Assembly (NCBI RefSeq): GCF_001613125.1 | Contig: NZ_BDBT01000005.1 | Location: 124,001 to 188,000, forward strand | Source of the DNA: Nocardia shimofusensis NBRC 100134 | Lineage (GTDB): Bacteria > Actinomycetota > Actinomycetes > Mycobacteriales > Mycobacteriaceae | Length of the DNA: 64,000 nucleotides | Direction of reading: 5' to 3' | Part shown: in pieces, positions 41,593 through 50,257 of the stretch | Layout of the letters: each line of letters starts with the position of its first letter | Position numbering within the stretch: position 1 is the stretch's first letter | Translations under genes and position numbers: made by a program | Notes under the pieces: model-generated | Database searches by the model: none | What the model was told of the DNA's origin: nothing | Seen by the model: the letters and a program-made list of their open reading frames with translations, nothing else

Positions 41593-43368
41593 ATGCCTCA
41601 CCTCGCACCAGCCTTCGACAGGAACCCACTGTTCATGTTCTTCGAAAAGCACTCCGACCTGCTCGCCGCAGCCGTGGAGGCCAATCGGACCCGCACCGCG
41701 TGGACCGGCTTCGCACCGATCACCCCGCCCGAGGCGACCAGGGCCGTCGAACTCGTCGGCGCATACGACGGCCGCACGCTCGAGATGTCGACGCAGACCG
41801 CCTCGACCATCACCGCCGAGGAGATCTCCCCCTACACCGGCAAGGCGCTGAACGTCTCCTACAGCGCGCCCTCGCCGGAAGAAGCCCTGCACGCGGCAGC
41901 CGTGGCCGCGCCCGCCCTGCGCGCGGCCTCCGCCGAGCAGCGGGTGGGCGTGTGCCTGGAAGCGCTGTCGCGCATCCACGCGCGCGGCACGGAATTCGCC
42001 GCGGTCACCTCGCACACCACCGGGCAGAGCCTGGGCATGGCGTGCAGCGGCAGCGGCACCAACGCGCTGGATCGCGGGCTGGAAGGCGTCGCCATGGCGT
42101 GGGCCGCCCTCCGGCGGATTCCCGAATCCGTCACCTGGCAGGCGACGTTCGGCAAGACCGCGGTGACGCTGCGCAAGCGCTTCCGGCCCCGGCCGCTGGG
42201 CGCCGCGCTGGTCGTCGCGTGCGCGTCGTTCCCGGCGTGGAACGCTTACCCCGCCATCCTGGTCAACCTCGCCACCGGCAATCCGGTCCTGGTCAAACCT
42301 CATCCGTGTTCGGTCCTGGCCACCGCCCTGGCCGTGGGCGTGCTTCGCGACGTCCTGCGCGAGGCCGGCCTGCCCGCCGATGCCGTGCAATTGGTGGTCG
42401 ACACCGTCGAGGAGCCGATCGCCGGGCGGCTCGCGACCGACCCGGCCATTCGCATCATCGATTTCACCGGCAGCCCGGCCTTCGGGAACTGGCTCGAACA
42501 GAACTGCCGCCACGCACTGGTCTTCACCGAGACCGCGGGCGTGAACACGGTCGTGCTCGATTCCGTCCACGACCTGCCCGCCACGGTTCGCACACTGGCA
42601 GGCGGTCTTTCGCTGTTCAGCGGCCAGATGTGCACCACGCCGCAGAACATCTACATCCCCGACGCGGGGGTGCGCACCGATACGGGCACAGTGCCGCGCG
42701 AGGAGGTCGTCGCGGCACTCCGCGACGCCCTGGACGAACTCGCCGCGGCGCCGCGCCGGGCCGCGGCCGTCTGTGGGGCGCTGCAGTCGGAGTCCACGCC
42801 GGCTTCGCTGCGCGTCCTCGCCGAGGAAGCCGAACGCGACGGCACCCTCGTCCGTCCGCCCACCGCCTACGAGCACCCGGACCACCCTGGCGCGCGGGTC
42901 ACGACGCCGATGCTCATCCGCCTCGACCCCCGCCGAGGCGACACCTTGCCCGCGGGCGAGCAGTTCGGCCCGGTGGCCTTCCTCATCGACTGCGCCGACA
43001 CCGCGGCCGCGGTCGCCCACGCCACCGACAGCGTGCGCGCCCACGGTGCGATCAGTTCCTACCTGTACTGCACCGATGACGACACCGTCGACGAGATCGC
43101 CGACGCCTACGCCGACGCGGGCGCCTCGCTGTCGGTCGACCTGGTCTCCTCCATGCCGATGCAGTACGCGGCCGCCTACAGCGATTACCACGTCACCGGC
43201 CTGAATCCGGCGGGCAACGCCACCCTCACCGACGAGTCGTTCGTGGCCGGACGCTTCCGGCTCGTGCAGGACCGCCGCCAGGTGGCGGACCGAGAACACA
43301 GCCAGGTGGCGGACCGAGAACACAGCCAGGTGGCGGACCGAGAACACAGCCAGGTGGCGAGCCGATGA
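41593..43368 (+). CDS. paaN: PaaN-type aldehyde dehydrogenase
   Basis: A protein of about 591 residues in the PaaN group of the aldehyde dehydrogenase superfamily. Diagnostic stretches are LFMFFEKHSDLLAAA, TSHTTGQSLGMA, NPVLVKPHPCSVL, the catalytic Glu in VFTETAGVNTVV and the catalytic Cys in FSGQMCTTPQNIYIP. PaaN proteins oxidise a CoA-linked or free semialdehyde in phenylacetate-type catabolism; no other paa genes are here, so it may instead oxidise the aldehyde released by the dioxygenase. The family normally ends at RxVQxRR; here three and a half copies of QVADREHS follow, from a 24-base repeat. An ATG at 41635 is an alternative start. The stop overlaps the next ATG (ATGA). Confidence 0.88.
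   Translation: MPHLAPAFDRNPLFMFFEKHSDLLAAAVEANRTRTAWTGFAPITPPEATRAVELVGAYDGRTLEMSTQTASTITAEEISPYTGKALNVSYSAPSPEEALHAAAVAAPALRAASAEQRVGVCLEALSRIHARGTEFAAVTSHTTGQSLGMACSGSGTNALDRGLEGVAMAWAALRRIPESVTWQATFGKTAVTLRKRFRPRPLGAALVVACASFPAWNAYPAILVNLATGNPVLVKPHPCSVLATALAVGVLRDVLREAGLPADAVQLVVDTVEEPIAGRLATDPAIRIIDFTGSPAFGNWLEQNCRHALVFTETAGVNTVVLDSVHDLPATVRTLAGGLSLFSGQMCTTPQNIYIPDAGVRTDTGTVPREEVVAALRDALDELAAAPRRAAAVCGALQSESTPASLRVLAEEAERDGTLVRPPTAYEHPDHPGARVTTPMLIRLDPRRGDTLPAGEQFGPVAFLIDCADTAAAVAHATDSVRAHGAISSYLYCTDDDTVDEIADAYADAGASLSVDLVSSMPMQYAAAYSDYHVTGLNPAGNATLTDESFVAGRFRLVQDRRQVADREHSQVADREHSQVADREHSQVASR
43279..43362 (+). repeat. 24-base in-frame tandem repeat at the 3' end of paaN
   Basis: Three exact units (43279-43302, 43303-43326, 43327-43350), each beginning CAGGTGGCGGACCGAG and encoding QVADREHS, plus a partial fourth unit leading into the stop. 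The repeat appends a charged tail to the protein and runs up to the coupled start of the next gene. Confidence 0.92.
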
Positions 43369-44567
43369 CACAGTTCGAACCCGGCGTCTTCGTCTACGAC
43401 GCGATCCGCACCCCGAAGGCCCGCGTCCGCCGCGACGGCGGAACCTTCGCCGAGGTACCCGCCTACGAACTGCTGGCGCAGGTGCTGCGCGAGCTGACCC
43501 GGCGCGGCGTCCCGGCCGATCGCATCGACGACGTGGTGATCGGCACCAGCACCGCGTTCGGTGATCAAGGCGGCAATGTCGCCCGCGCGGCCCTGCTGTG
43601 GGCGGGCTGGCCCGACGAGACCGCCGCGGGCGTGGTGTCGCGGCTGTGCTGTTCGGGACTGGACGCCATCGAGACCGGCGCCGCGAAGATCGCCGCGCGC
43701 AGTGCGGATCTGGCGGTCGTGGGCGGCGTCGAATCCATGTCCCGGGTACCGATGATGTCCGACGACCCCGCTTTCGTCACCAGCGCCGCACTCGGCGACC
43801 GGACCGGATACGTCACCATCGGCGTCTCGGCCGACCTCACCGCGATGCGGTACGGATTCAGCAGGGAAGACCTCGACGCGAGCGCGGTCGTCTCGCACCG
43901 CCGTGCCGCGGCCGCGGCTGCCTCGGACTCGGACTCGATCGTGCCCGTACACGGCCCCGACGGGACCCTGCTGAGCGCCGACGAAGGCCCCCGACCCGAC
44001 ACCACGCTCGAGGGCCTGGCCGGCTTGCGGCCGCTCTTCGGCGCGGACCCGTCGTGGGAGCGCGTCGAACAGCGACTGCCCGGCGTCACCCGTCCCGCCA
44101 CCGGCCTGCACACCGCGGCCACGGCGCCCCAGCCCGCCGACGCCGCAGCCGCGGCGGTGCTCGGCAAGCGCTCCGCCGCAGCGCTTTTCGATCGTCCACC
44201 GCTTGCGGAGATCGTCGGCGTCGCGCACGCTGCGGTCCGCTCCCCGCTGCTGACCGCGCCGGTCGTCGCGGCGAGAAAGGCCCTCGACAGCGCGGGCATC
44301 TCGCCCGGCCGCCTCGACGTCGTCGAGGCGAACGAGTCCTTCGCCGCATCGACACTGGCGATGATCCGCGAGCTCGAGCTCGACCCGGCGAAGGTCAACC
44401 CCAACGGCGGGTCCATGGCCACCGGACACCCGCTCGGCGCGGCCGGCGGCGTGCTGCTCGTCGACGCGCTCGACCAGTTGCGCCGCATCGACGGCGAGCA
44501 CGCCCTGATCACCATCCCCGCCGCACTCGGCCTCGGCGCCGCACTCGTCGTCCGACGCCTGCGCTGA
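43365..44567 (+). CDS. thiolase-like protein lacking the C-terminal catalytic Cys (module B)
   Basis: A 400-residue paralogue of the thiolase at 23677 (72 of the first 100 residues identical by hand count, no gaps). The nucleophile is Cys95 in VVSRLCCSGLDA, and the His loop is ATGHPLGAAGG. The terminal motif is TIPAALGLGAAL, so the second catalytic Cys is missing here too, while the rest of the fold is kept. Strong coupling to paaN through ATGA suggests the two act on consecutive intermediates. It may have changed chemistry, for example hydrolysis, synthase-like activity or a different acid/base. Confidence 0.9.
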   Translation: MTQFEPGVFVYDAIRTPKARVRRDGGTFAEVPAYELLAQVLRELTRRGVPADRIDDVVIGTSTAFGDQGGNVARAALLWAGWPDETAAGVVSRLCCSGLDAIETGAAKIAARSADLAVVGGVESMSRVPMMSDDPAFVTSAALGDRTGYVTIGVSADLTAMRYGFSREDLDASAVVSHRRAAAAAASDSDSIVPVHGPDGTLLSADEGPRPDTTLEGLAGLRPLFGADPSWERVEQRLPGVTRPATGLHTAATAPQPADAAAAAVLGKRSAAALFDRPPLAEIVGVAHAAVRSPLLTAPVVAARKALDSAGISPGRLDVVEANESFAASTLAMIRELELDPAKVNPNGGSMATGHPLGAAGGVLLVDALDQLRRIDGEHALITIPAALGLGAALVVRRLR

Positions 44568-44600
44568 CCCCTCCCCACCCATCGAAGGAGATGGACGCCC

Positions 44601-46346
44601 ATGACCTCCACGGCGGAACGCCCTCCCGCTCAGCACCTTCGCTCCTGCCACCCCGAATCCCGCGTGCGGGATTTCCTCGGTCGCGGCTGGTGGCGGCCCG
44701 AGACCGTGCTCCACCTGTTCGACGGTCACGTCGCCGCACGCGGCGACCACGCCGCGATCACCGACGCCCCCAATCTCACCGAGCTGTGCGGCCTCACGCC
44801 GCGATCGCTGACCTGGCGTGAACTCGACACCGAGATCGACGAACTCGCCGCCCGCCTGCACGCCGACGGCATCCGCGCGGGCGACGTGGTGGCGGTGTTG
44901 ATGCCCAACTCCGTCGCGCTCACCGCCACCTACTTCGCGCTGTGGCGGCTCGGCGCGATCGCCGCGCCCATGCCCGCCTCCTACCGCCGCCACGAGCTGA
45001 GCCGGATCGTCGCCTCCTGCGAGGCGGTCGCGGTCGTCACTGTCACCGCTCTCGGCGATCGGACCCCGCACGAGGAGGCGCTGTCGCTGATCGGCGAAAC
45101 CTCATCCCTTCGTACTGTTTTCACTTTCGGCGCGGCGAGCGGCGCACAGTCCGTGGCGCTCGACGACGCATCACCGTCCGAGGAGACGATCCGCGACGTC
45201 CGGCACTACATCGCCCAGCTCCCCCGCACCGTCAACGACTGCCTCACCATCTGCTGGACCAGCGGCACCGAAGCCGCCCCCAAGGGCATCCCCCGCTGCC
45301 ACGCCGACTGGCTCGCCATCGGGCAGGCGGCCCAGGACGGCTTGCTGGCGGCGGCGGATTCGGTGATCGTGGGCCCCTTCCCGATGGTCAACATGGCCGG
45401 CTTCGCGACGTCGCTACTGCCCTGGCTCTTCGGCGGCAGCCATCTGGTGCAGCACCATCCCCTCGATCTCGGCGTCTACCTGTCCCAGATCCAGACCCAT
45501 CGCGCCACCCACACCAGCATGCCGCCCGCCATCCTGGCCCTGTTGTTGCAGAACGCCGCCCTGCGCGCGCAGTTCGATCTGTCCTCGCTGCGCAAGGTCG
45601 GCTCCGGCGGCGCCCCGCTGCCGCCCAGCGTGGTACGCGACTGGCAGGTCGACCTCGGCATCGACGTGCTCAACTTCTTCGGCTCCAACGAGGGCATCTG
45701 CCTGCTCGGCGTGCCCGCCGACACCCCTGACCCGATGATGCGCGCCGAATACCTGCCGAACTACAGCTCCCCGGCGAAGAAATGGTCGACGTCGGTGGCC
45801 GAACGCACCTCGGTGCGGCTGGTCGACCTCGACGGCGAAACGGAGATCACCACGCCCGGCGGACGCGGGGAACTGCGGTTGAAGGGCCCCACCGTCTTCG
45901 CCGGATACCTGCCCGGCACCGCCGAGAGCAGCCCGTTCGACGACGAGGGCTACCTGCGCACCGGCGACGTCTTCGAATTGTGCGGCGAGCACGGCGAATA
46001 CCTGAAGTTCGTCGACCGCAGCAAGGAGATCATCATTCGCGGCGGGATGAACATTGCGCCCGCCGAGATCGAGGGTCTGCTCATCGCCCATCCCGCGGTC
46101 GCCGATGTCGCCGTCGTCGGCTACCCGGACGCGGTGCTCGGCGAGAAGTGTTGCGCTGTAGTCGTTCCCGCGCCGGGTCAGGAACTTGCTCTCGACACCC
46201 TGGTGTCCTTCCTGCGCGAGAAGGACGTCGCCTCGTTCAAACTTCCCGAGAAACTGCTGACCGTCGAGACTCTGCCGCGCAACCCCATCGGCAAACTCCA
46301 GCGCCGTGAACTGCGCGGCCTGGTCACCGGGGACGAGCACCCGTGA
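44601..46346 (+). CDS. AMP-dependent acyl-CoA synthetase (module B)
   Basis: A 581-residue ANL-superfamily ligase. The P-loop is TICWTSGTEAAPKGIPR, the adenine-binding motif is NFFGSNEGICLLG, the hinge is FVDRSKEIIIRGGMNI, and the catalytic Lys is in PRNPIGKLQRRELRG. It differs from the ligase at 37578 in substrate-pocket segments and resembles cyclohexanecarboxylate/aryl-CoA ligases more; the substrate is unknown. A typical ribosome-binding site (AAGGAG) is upstream. The thioesterase gene starts within its stop codon (GTGA). Confidence 0.92.
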   Translation: MTSTAERPPAQHLRSCHPESRVRDFLGRGWWRPETVLHLFDGHVAARGDHAAITDAPNLTELCGLTPRSLTWRELDTEIDELAARLHADGIRAGDVVAVLMPNSVALTATYFALWRLGAIAAPMPASYRRHELSRIVASCEAVAVVTVTALGDRTPHEEALSLIGETSSLRTVFTFGAASGAQSVALDDASPSEETIRDVRHYIAQLPRTVNDCLTICWTSGTEAAPKGIPRCHADWLAIGQAAQDGLLAAADSVIVGPFPMVNMAGFATSLLPWLFGGSHLVQHHPLDLGVYLSQIQTHRATHTSMPPAILALLLQNAALRAQFDLSSLRKVGSGGAPLPPSVVRDWQVDLGIDVLNFFGSNEGICLLGVPADTPDPMMRAEYLPNYSSPAKKWSTSVAERTSVRLVDLDGETEITTPGGRGELRLKGPTVFAGYLPGTAESSPFDDEGYLRTGDVFELCGEHGEYLKFVDRSKEIIIRGGMNIAPAEIEGLLIAHPAVADVAVVGYPDAVLGEKCCAVVVPAPGQELALDTLVSFLREKDVASFKLPEKLLTVETLPRNPIGKLQRRELRGLVTGDEHP

Positions 46347-46789
46347 GCGGCGAGCCGCTGCCACGCCCGACGCCGAAAGGCTCCGGCCCGGCACTGGCCG
46401 AGGCATTGACCGGAATGCTCTGCGGCCGTCTCCCCGGCAACCTCGGCATCCGGGTCGTGTCCGCCTCGCCCGACCGGGTCGTCGGCGAATTCACCGTCCA
46501 CGAAGGCCTGCTCGCGCCCAACGGCTATCTGCACGCCGCGTCGGTCGTCGCGCTGGCCGACACCATGTGCGGCATCGGCACCCGGCTGTCCATCCCCGAC
46601 GACGCGGCCTTCACCACGGTCGAACTGAAAACCAACTATCTCGGCACCGCCCGCTCGGGCGTCGTCACCGCCACCGCGATCGCCGCCCATACCGGCAGAC
46701 GCACCCAGGTCTGGGACGCCACCGTGCGTGACGGCGACGACCGGACGATCGCGCTGTTGCGCTGCACGCAACTGGTCTTCCAGCCGTAG
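46343..46789 (+). CDS. PaaI-type hotdog-fold thioesterase
   Basis: A 148-residue single-hotdog protein. The motif GLLAPNGYLHAASVVALADTM contains the catalytic Asn/Asp-type region and HAA helix of the PaaI group, followed by TVELKTNYLGTARSG. It hydrolyses acyl- or aryl-CoA thioesters, perhaps to recycle CoA when intermediates stall. The GTG start overlaps the stop of the ligase gene. Confidence 0.9.
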   Translation: MSGEPLPRPTPKGSGPALAEALTGMLCGRLPGNLGIRVVSASPDRVVGEFTVHEGLLAPNGYLHAASVVALADTMCGIGTRLSIPDDAAFTTVELKTNYLGTARSGVVTATAIAAHTGRRTQVWDATVRDGDDRTIALLRCTQLVFQP

Positions 46790-46826
46790 CAGCCGCGGGC
46801 CGATTCCGCATCGAAAGGACCAGATC

Positions 46827-48302
46827 ATGACCAGCTCGAACCTCGAGGCGAGCGTTCCCGTCGCCGTCGCCCGCACGGCCGACCCGAGCGTGCAGAACCC
46901 CTACCTGCTCGGTGTCTTCGCTCCCGTCCGCGAGGAGCTGACCCTCGACGACCTGCCGGTGATCGGCGAGATCCCCGCCGACCTCAACGGCGTCTACCTG
47001 CGCAACGGCCCGAACCGCCAGTTCGACGCGCCCGGCCGGTACCACATGTTCGACGGCGACGGCATGATCCATGCCGCGCATTTCGAGAACGGCAAGGTCA
47101 GGTACCGCAACCGGTACGTGCGCACCCGCGCCTTCGCCCAGGAGTCCGAGGCGGGCCGCGCGCTGTGGACCGGCCTCATGGAGAACCCGAAGGACAACCC
47201 CTGGGGCAACGGCCACGGCCTGGGCATCAAGGACGCCGCCAACACCGACGTCATCTACCACCGCGGCCAGGTACTGGCCACCTGGTACCTGTGCGGCACT
47301 CCGTACGGCATCGACCCGCTCTCACTGGAAACCATCGGCGCGCAAGACTTCCTGGGCACCTTCGCCGGCGACATGATGGCCCATCCCAAGGTCGACGAGG
47401 CCACCGGCGAACTGCTCTGGTTCGACTACGGCCCGGACATGGACTACCTGCGCTACGGCATCATCGGCGCCGACGGCACCCAGACCCATCTCGCCCACAT
47501 CGATCTGCCCGGCCCGCGCCTGCCGCACGACATGGCGATCACCCCGAACTACTCGATCCTCATGGATCTCCCGCTGGTGCAGGACCACGAGGCGCGCAAG
47601 GCGGGCAAGTACCGCATCTACTACGACCGCGAACTCGTCTCCCGCTTCGCCGTCATCCCCCGCCACGGCGCGGGCGATCAGGTGCGCTGGTTCGAGGCGA
47701 AGCCCTGCTACATCTACCACGTCGTCAACTCCTGGGAAGAGGGCGACGAGATCGTCATGGACGTGTGCCGGGTGAAGAACCCCCAGCACCAGAGCACCTT
47801 CGACCACCCGCTGGCCAGCATGCTCGCCTACATGCGCCTGGACGCCCAGCTCTACCGCTATCGCTTCGACCTGCGCACCGGCGCCACCAGCGAACACGCC
47901 CTCGACGAGGCCAACATCGAATTCCCCAGCGTCGACTCGCGCATCATGGGCCGGCCGCACCGCTACTCCTACAACATGAGCCTCGCCCACGAGCCCACCC
48001 TGCTGTTCGACGGCCTGGTGCGGTTCGACTCCTCCACCGGCACGAAGGAGGAGCACAAGTTCGGTCCCGGCCGCTGGGGCTCGGAAGCCCCCTTTGCACC
48101 CCGCGACGGATCGACCGGCGAGACCGACGGCTACCTGGTCTGCTTCGTCAACGACGAGACCGAGGACCGAGGCGAGATCGACATCTTCGACGCCGCCGAT
48201 GTCGCCGCCGGTCCGCTCGCGAGAGTGCTTCTGCCGCAACGTGTCCCTTCCGGTTTTCACGCCACGTGGGTGCGCGGGGATCAGCTCGCCCAGGGGGGCT
48301 GA
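46827..48302 (+). CDS. carotenoid oxygenase family dioxygenase (module B)
   Basis: A 491-residue iron dioxygenase paralogous to the one at 22084. The four iron His are in MMAHPKVDEATGELL, RLPHDMAITPNY, YIYHVVNSWEEGDE and GFHATWVRG; VYLRNGPNRQF and FDGDGMIHAAHF are typical N-terminal motifs. The ATG at 46827 has GAAAGGACC upstream. It is the last gene of the module B operon, only 37 bases after the thioesterase, so cleavage of a conjugated double bond is linked by position to aldehyde oxidation and CoA chemistry. The alkene substrate is unknown. Confidence 0.93.
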   Translation: MTSSNLEASVPVAVARTADPSVQNPYLLGVFAPVREELTLDDLPVIGEIPADLNGVYLRNGPNRQFDAPGRYHMFDGDGMIHAAHFENGKVRYRNRYVRTRAFAQESEAGRALWTGLMENPKDNPWGNGHGLGIKDAANTDVIYHRGQVLATWYLCGTPYGIDPLSLETIGAQDFLGTFAGDMMAHPKVDEATGELLWFDYGPDMDYLRYGIIGADGTQTHLAHIDLPGPRLPHDMAITPNYSILMDLPLVQDHEARKAGKYRIYYDRELVSRFAVIPRHGAGDQVRWFEAKPCYIYHVVNSWEEGDEIVMDVCRVKNPQHQSTFDHPLASMLAYMRLDAQLYRYRFDLRTGATSEHALDEANIEFPSVDSRIMGRPHRYSYNMSLAHEPTLLFDGLVRFDSSTGTKEEHKFGPGRWGSEAPFAPRDGSTGETDGYLVCFVNDETEDRGEIDIFDAADVAAGPLARVLLPQRVPSGFHATWVRGDQLAQGG

Positions 48303-48307
48303 GGCCA

Positions 48308-48344
48308 CTGCCCGCTCGCTGCCCCGGCGCACCGCCGCGGGCAG
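48308..48344. terminator. possible terminator after module B
   Basis: CTGCCCGC / GCGGGCAG, an 8-base stem with a long loop, directly after the dioxygenase stop. Weaker than the other terminators here. Confidence 0.4.
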
Positions 48345-48438
48345 CAGGCGGCACGCAGGCCCTTGATGACCACCCGACGTCGAGCGGCTCACCACACAAT
48401 CGGAGATACTTCCTCCGCTTTGCTGTAGCGTCATTGTC

Positions 48439-50103
48439 ATGGGCGTGTCGCGTCGGCACTTGTTGAGCTATGGCGCCGTCGGATCCGCACTGCTGCTGGT
48501 GGGGACATCGGCGGTGAGCAGCAGCCGATTCCGCGCGCCCCGATGGTCGGACGATCCGTTCACCCTCGGCGTCGCTTCGGGCGATCCCTCCCCGGACGGC
48601 TTCGTCCTCTGGACTCGCCTCGCGCCGGACGCGTTCGCCCCGGACGGTCACGGCGGGATGGGGCCGCGGCCGGTGACCGTGGAATACGAGGTCGCCGAGG
48701 ACGAGGCGTTTACCGAGGTGGTGCGCCGCGGCGAGGCGGTGGCCACCAGGGAACTGGCCCACAGCGTGCATCCCGAGATCCACGGCCTCGCGCCGGACCG
48801 CTGGTATCACTACCGCTTCCGGGCCGGTTCGGCCGTGTCCCGGGTCGGACGCACCCGCACCGCACCGGCCCTGGACAGCCACCCCACGCGGCTGCGGTTC
48901 GCCTTCGCCTCGTGTCAGGCGTGGAACGACGGCTACTACACCGCCTACGACCACATCGCCGACGAGGATCTCGACCTGGTGGTCCACCTCGGCGACTACA
49001 TCTACGAAGACGCGCTCACCGGGCATCGCACCGGCAGGGCGGTGGAGTCCCACCTGCGTTCCGAAGCACGGGATCTCGCGGGATACCGCCTGCGCCACGT
49101 GCTCTCGAAGGTCGAGCGGCCGTTGCAGCGCGCGCACTCCCACTTCCCGTGGCTGGTGACCATGGACGATCACGAGGTCGACGACAACTGGGCCGGGGAA
49201 TCGTCGGGCCTCGACCTCGATATCGACAACATTCCTGCATTGTTCCGACGTCGCCGCGCCGCGGCCTATCACGCCATGTACGAGCACCAGCCGCTGCGAC
49301 TCGCGCAGCTTCCGGCGGGGACGCGAACGCGCCTGCATCGCCGCTACCACTTCGGCGGACTCGCCGACATCACCATGCTCGACACCCGCCAGTACCGCAC
49401 CCCGCCGGCCGTCCTCAACGGCGAGAAGACCACCGATCTCGCCGGACGTTCCGACAGTTCCGCCACGATTCTCGGCGGGCGGCAACGAGACTGGCTGGTC
49501 GACGGCTTCGCGCAGTCGAAAGCGCGCTGGCACATTCTCGGCAATCAGGTCGTGATGGGCCAGACCGACCACGATCCCGGACCGGACACCGAGGTCTCCA
49601 CCGACGCCTGGGACGGCTACGTCGCCGACCGCGACGCCGTCCTGGCCGCCGCGGCCGATCGCGGGGTACGCAACCTCGTCGTCATCAGCGGCGACCGGCA
49701 CGAGAACTACGCCGCGGACCTGCGTCACGACTACACCGACCCCGAATCCCCCGTCATCGGCAGCGAATTCACCGGTACCTCGGTGACCAGCGGCGGCGAC
49801 GGCGTCGACATCTACGACCACGGCAGGCGCCTGCTGGCGGCCAATCCGGACCTGAAGTACTACAACGCCCAGCGCGGCTATGTCCGCGTGGAGGTCGATC
49901 GGCAGCTGTGGCGCAACGACTTCCGCGTGGTGCCCTATGTGCAGCGGCCGGGAGCGCCCGTCCGCACCGACGCCACCTACATCGTGCAGGACGGCGTGCC
50001 GGGCGTTCTCGAGGCATGGCAGCCCGGCCGTCCCACCGCGGCCGATCTCGAAGCCGCCCGGGAAGTCGACGGTCTCGCCCAGGCCGAGGACGGGGATCGC
50101 TGA
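48439..50103 (+). CDS. phoD: alkaline phosphatase D (PhoD)
   Basis: A 554-residue secreted phosphodiesterase/phosphatase. The N-terminus has a Tat signal (SRRHLLSYG followed by a hydrophobic stretch), as expected for a folded metalloprotein. An N-terminal PhoD beta domain (FTLGVASGDPSPDGFVLWTR) precedes the catalytic domain, with metal ligands in FASCQAWNDGYY (the Cys that binds Fe), HLGDYIYED, MDDHEVDDN and ISGDRHENYA. It releases phosphate from phosphoesters outside the cell. It begins about 135 bases after module B and appears to be its own unit. No clear PhoP box is visible upstream. Confidence 0.94.
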   Translation: MGVSRRHLLSYGAVGSALLLVGTSAVSSSRFRAPRWSDDPFTLGVASGDPSPDGFVLWTRLAPDAFAPDGHGGMGPRPVTVEYEVAEDEAFTEVVRRGEAVATRELAHSVHPEIHGLAPDRWYHYRFRAGSAVSRVGRTRTAPALDSHPTRLRFAFASCQAWNDGYYTAYDHIADEDLDLVVHLGDYIYEDALTGHRTGRAVESHLRSEARDLAGYRLRHVLSKVERPLQRAHSHFPWLVTMDDHEVDDNWAGESSGLDLDIDNIPALFRRRRAAAYHAMYEHQPLRLAQLPAGTRTRLHRRYHFGGLADITMLDTRQYRTPPAVLNGEKTTDLAGRSDSSATILGGRQRDWLVDGFAQSKARWHILGNQVVMGQTDHDPGPDTEVSTDAWDGYVADRDAVLAAAADRGVRNLVVISGDRHENYAADLRHDYTDPESPVIGSEFTGTSVTSGGDGVDIYDHGRRLLAANPDLKYYNAQRGYVRVEVDRQLWRNDFRVVPYVQRPGAPVRTDATYIVQDGVPGVLEAWQPGRPTAADLEAAREVDGLAQAEDGDR

Positions 50104-50257
50104 CCTCTCGGGACCGGCAGGATGTCGCTGTCGAGCCTCCCGCGACCGACGCACCGCCGATTACCGTCGCCCGCGCCGCGGTATCGGATAATCTCGACAG
50201 GGCGGCAAATTTCAGGCAATCACGCTGCGCGCTGCGCACACACTCCAGGAGGATGCG

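Noticed and set aside
43279-43362. CRISPR-like array or assembly duplication
   Set aside because: It is in frame within a gene, without spacers. An assembly artefact cannot be excluded from one sequence, but the frame preservation and clean stop argue for a real coding repeat.
41593-46789. Complete phenylacetate degradation (paa) cluster
   Set aside because: PaaN- and PaaI-type proteins are present, but no paaABCDE oxygenase, paaG or paaK-like ligase of the classic type is visible, so the standard pathway is not supported.
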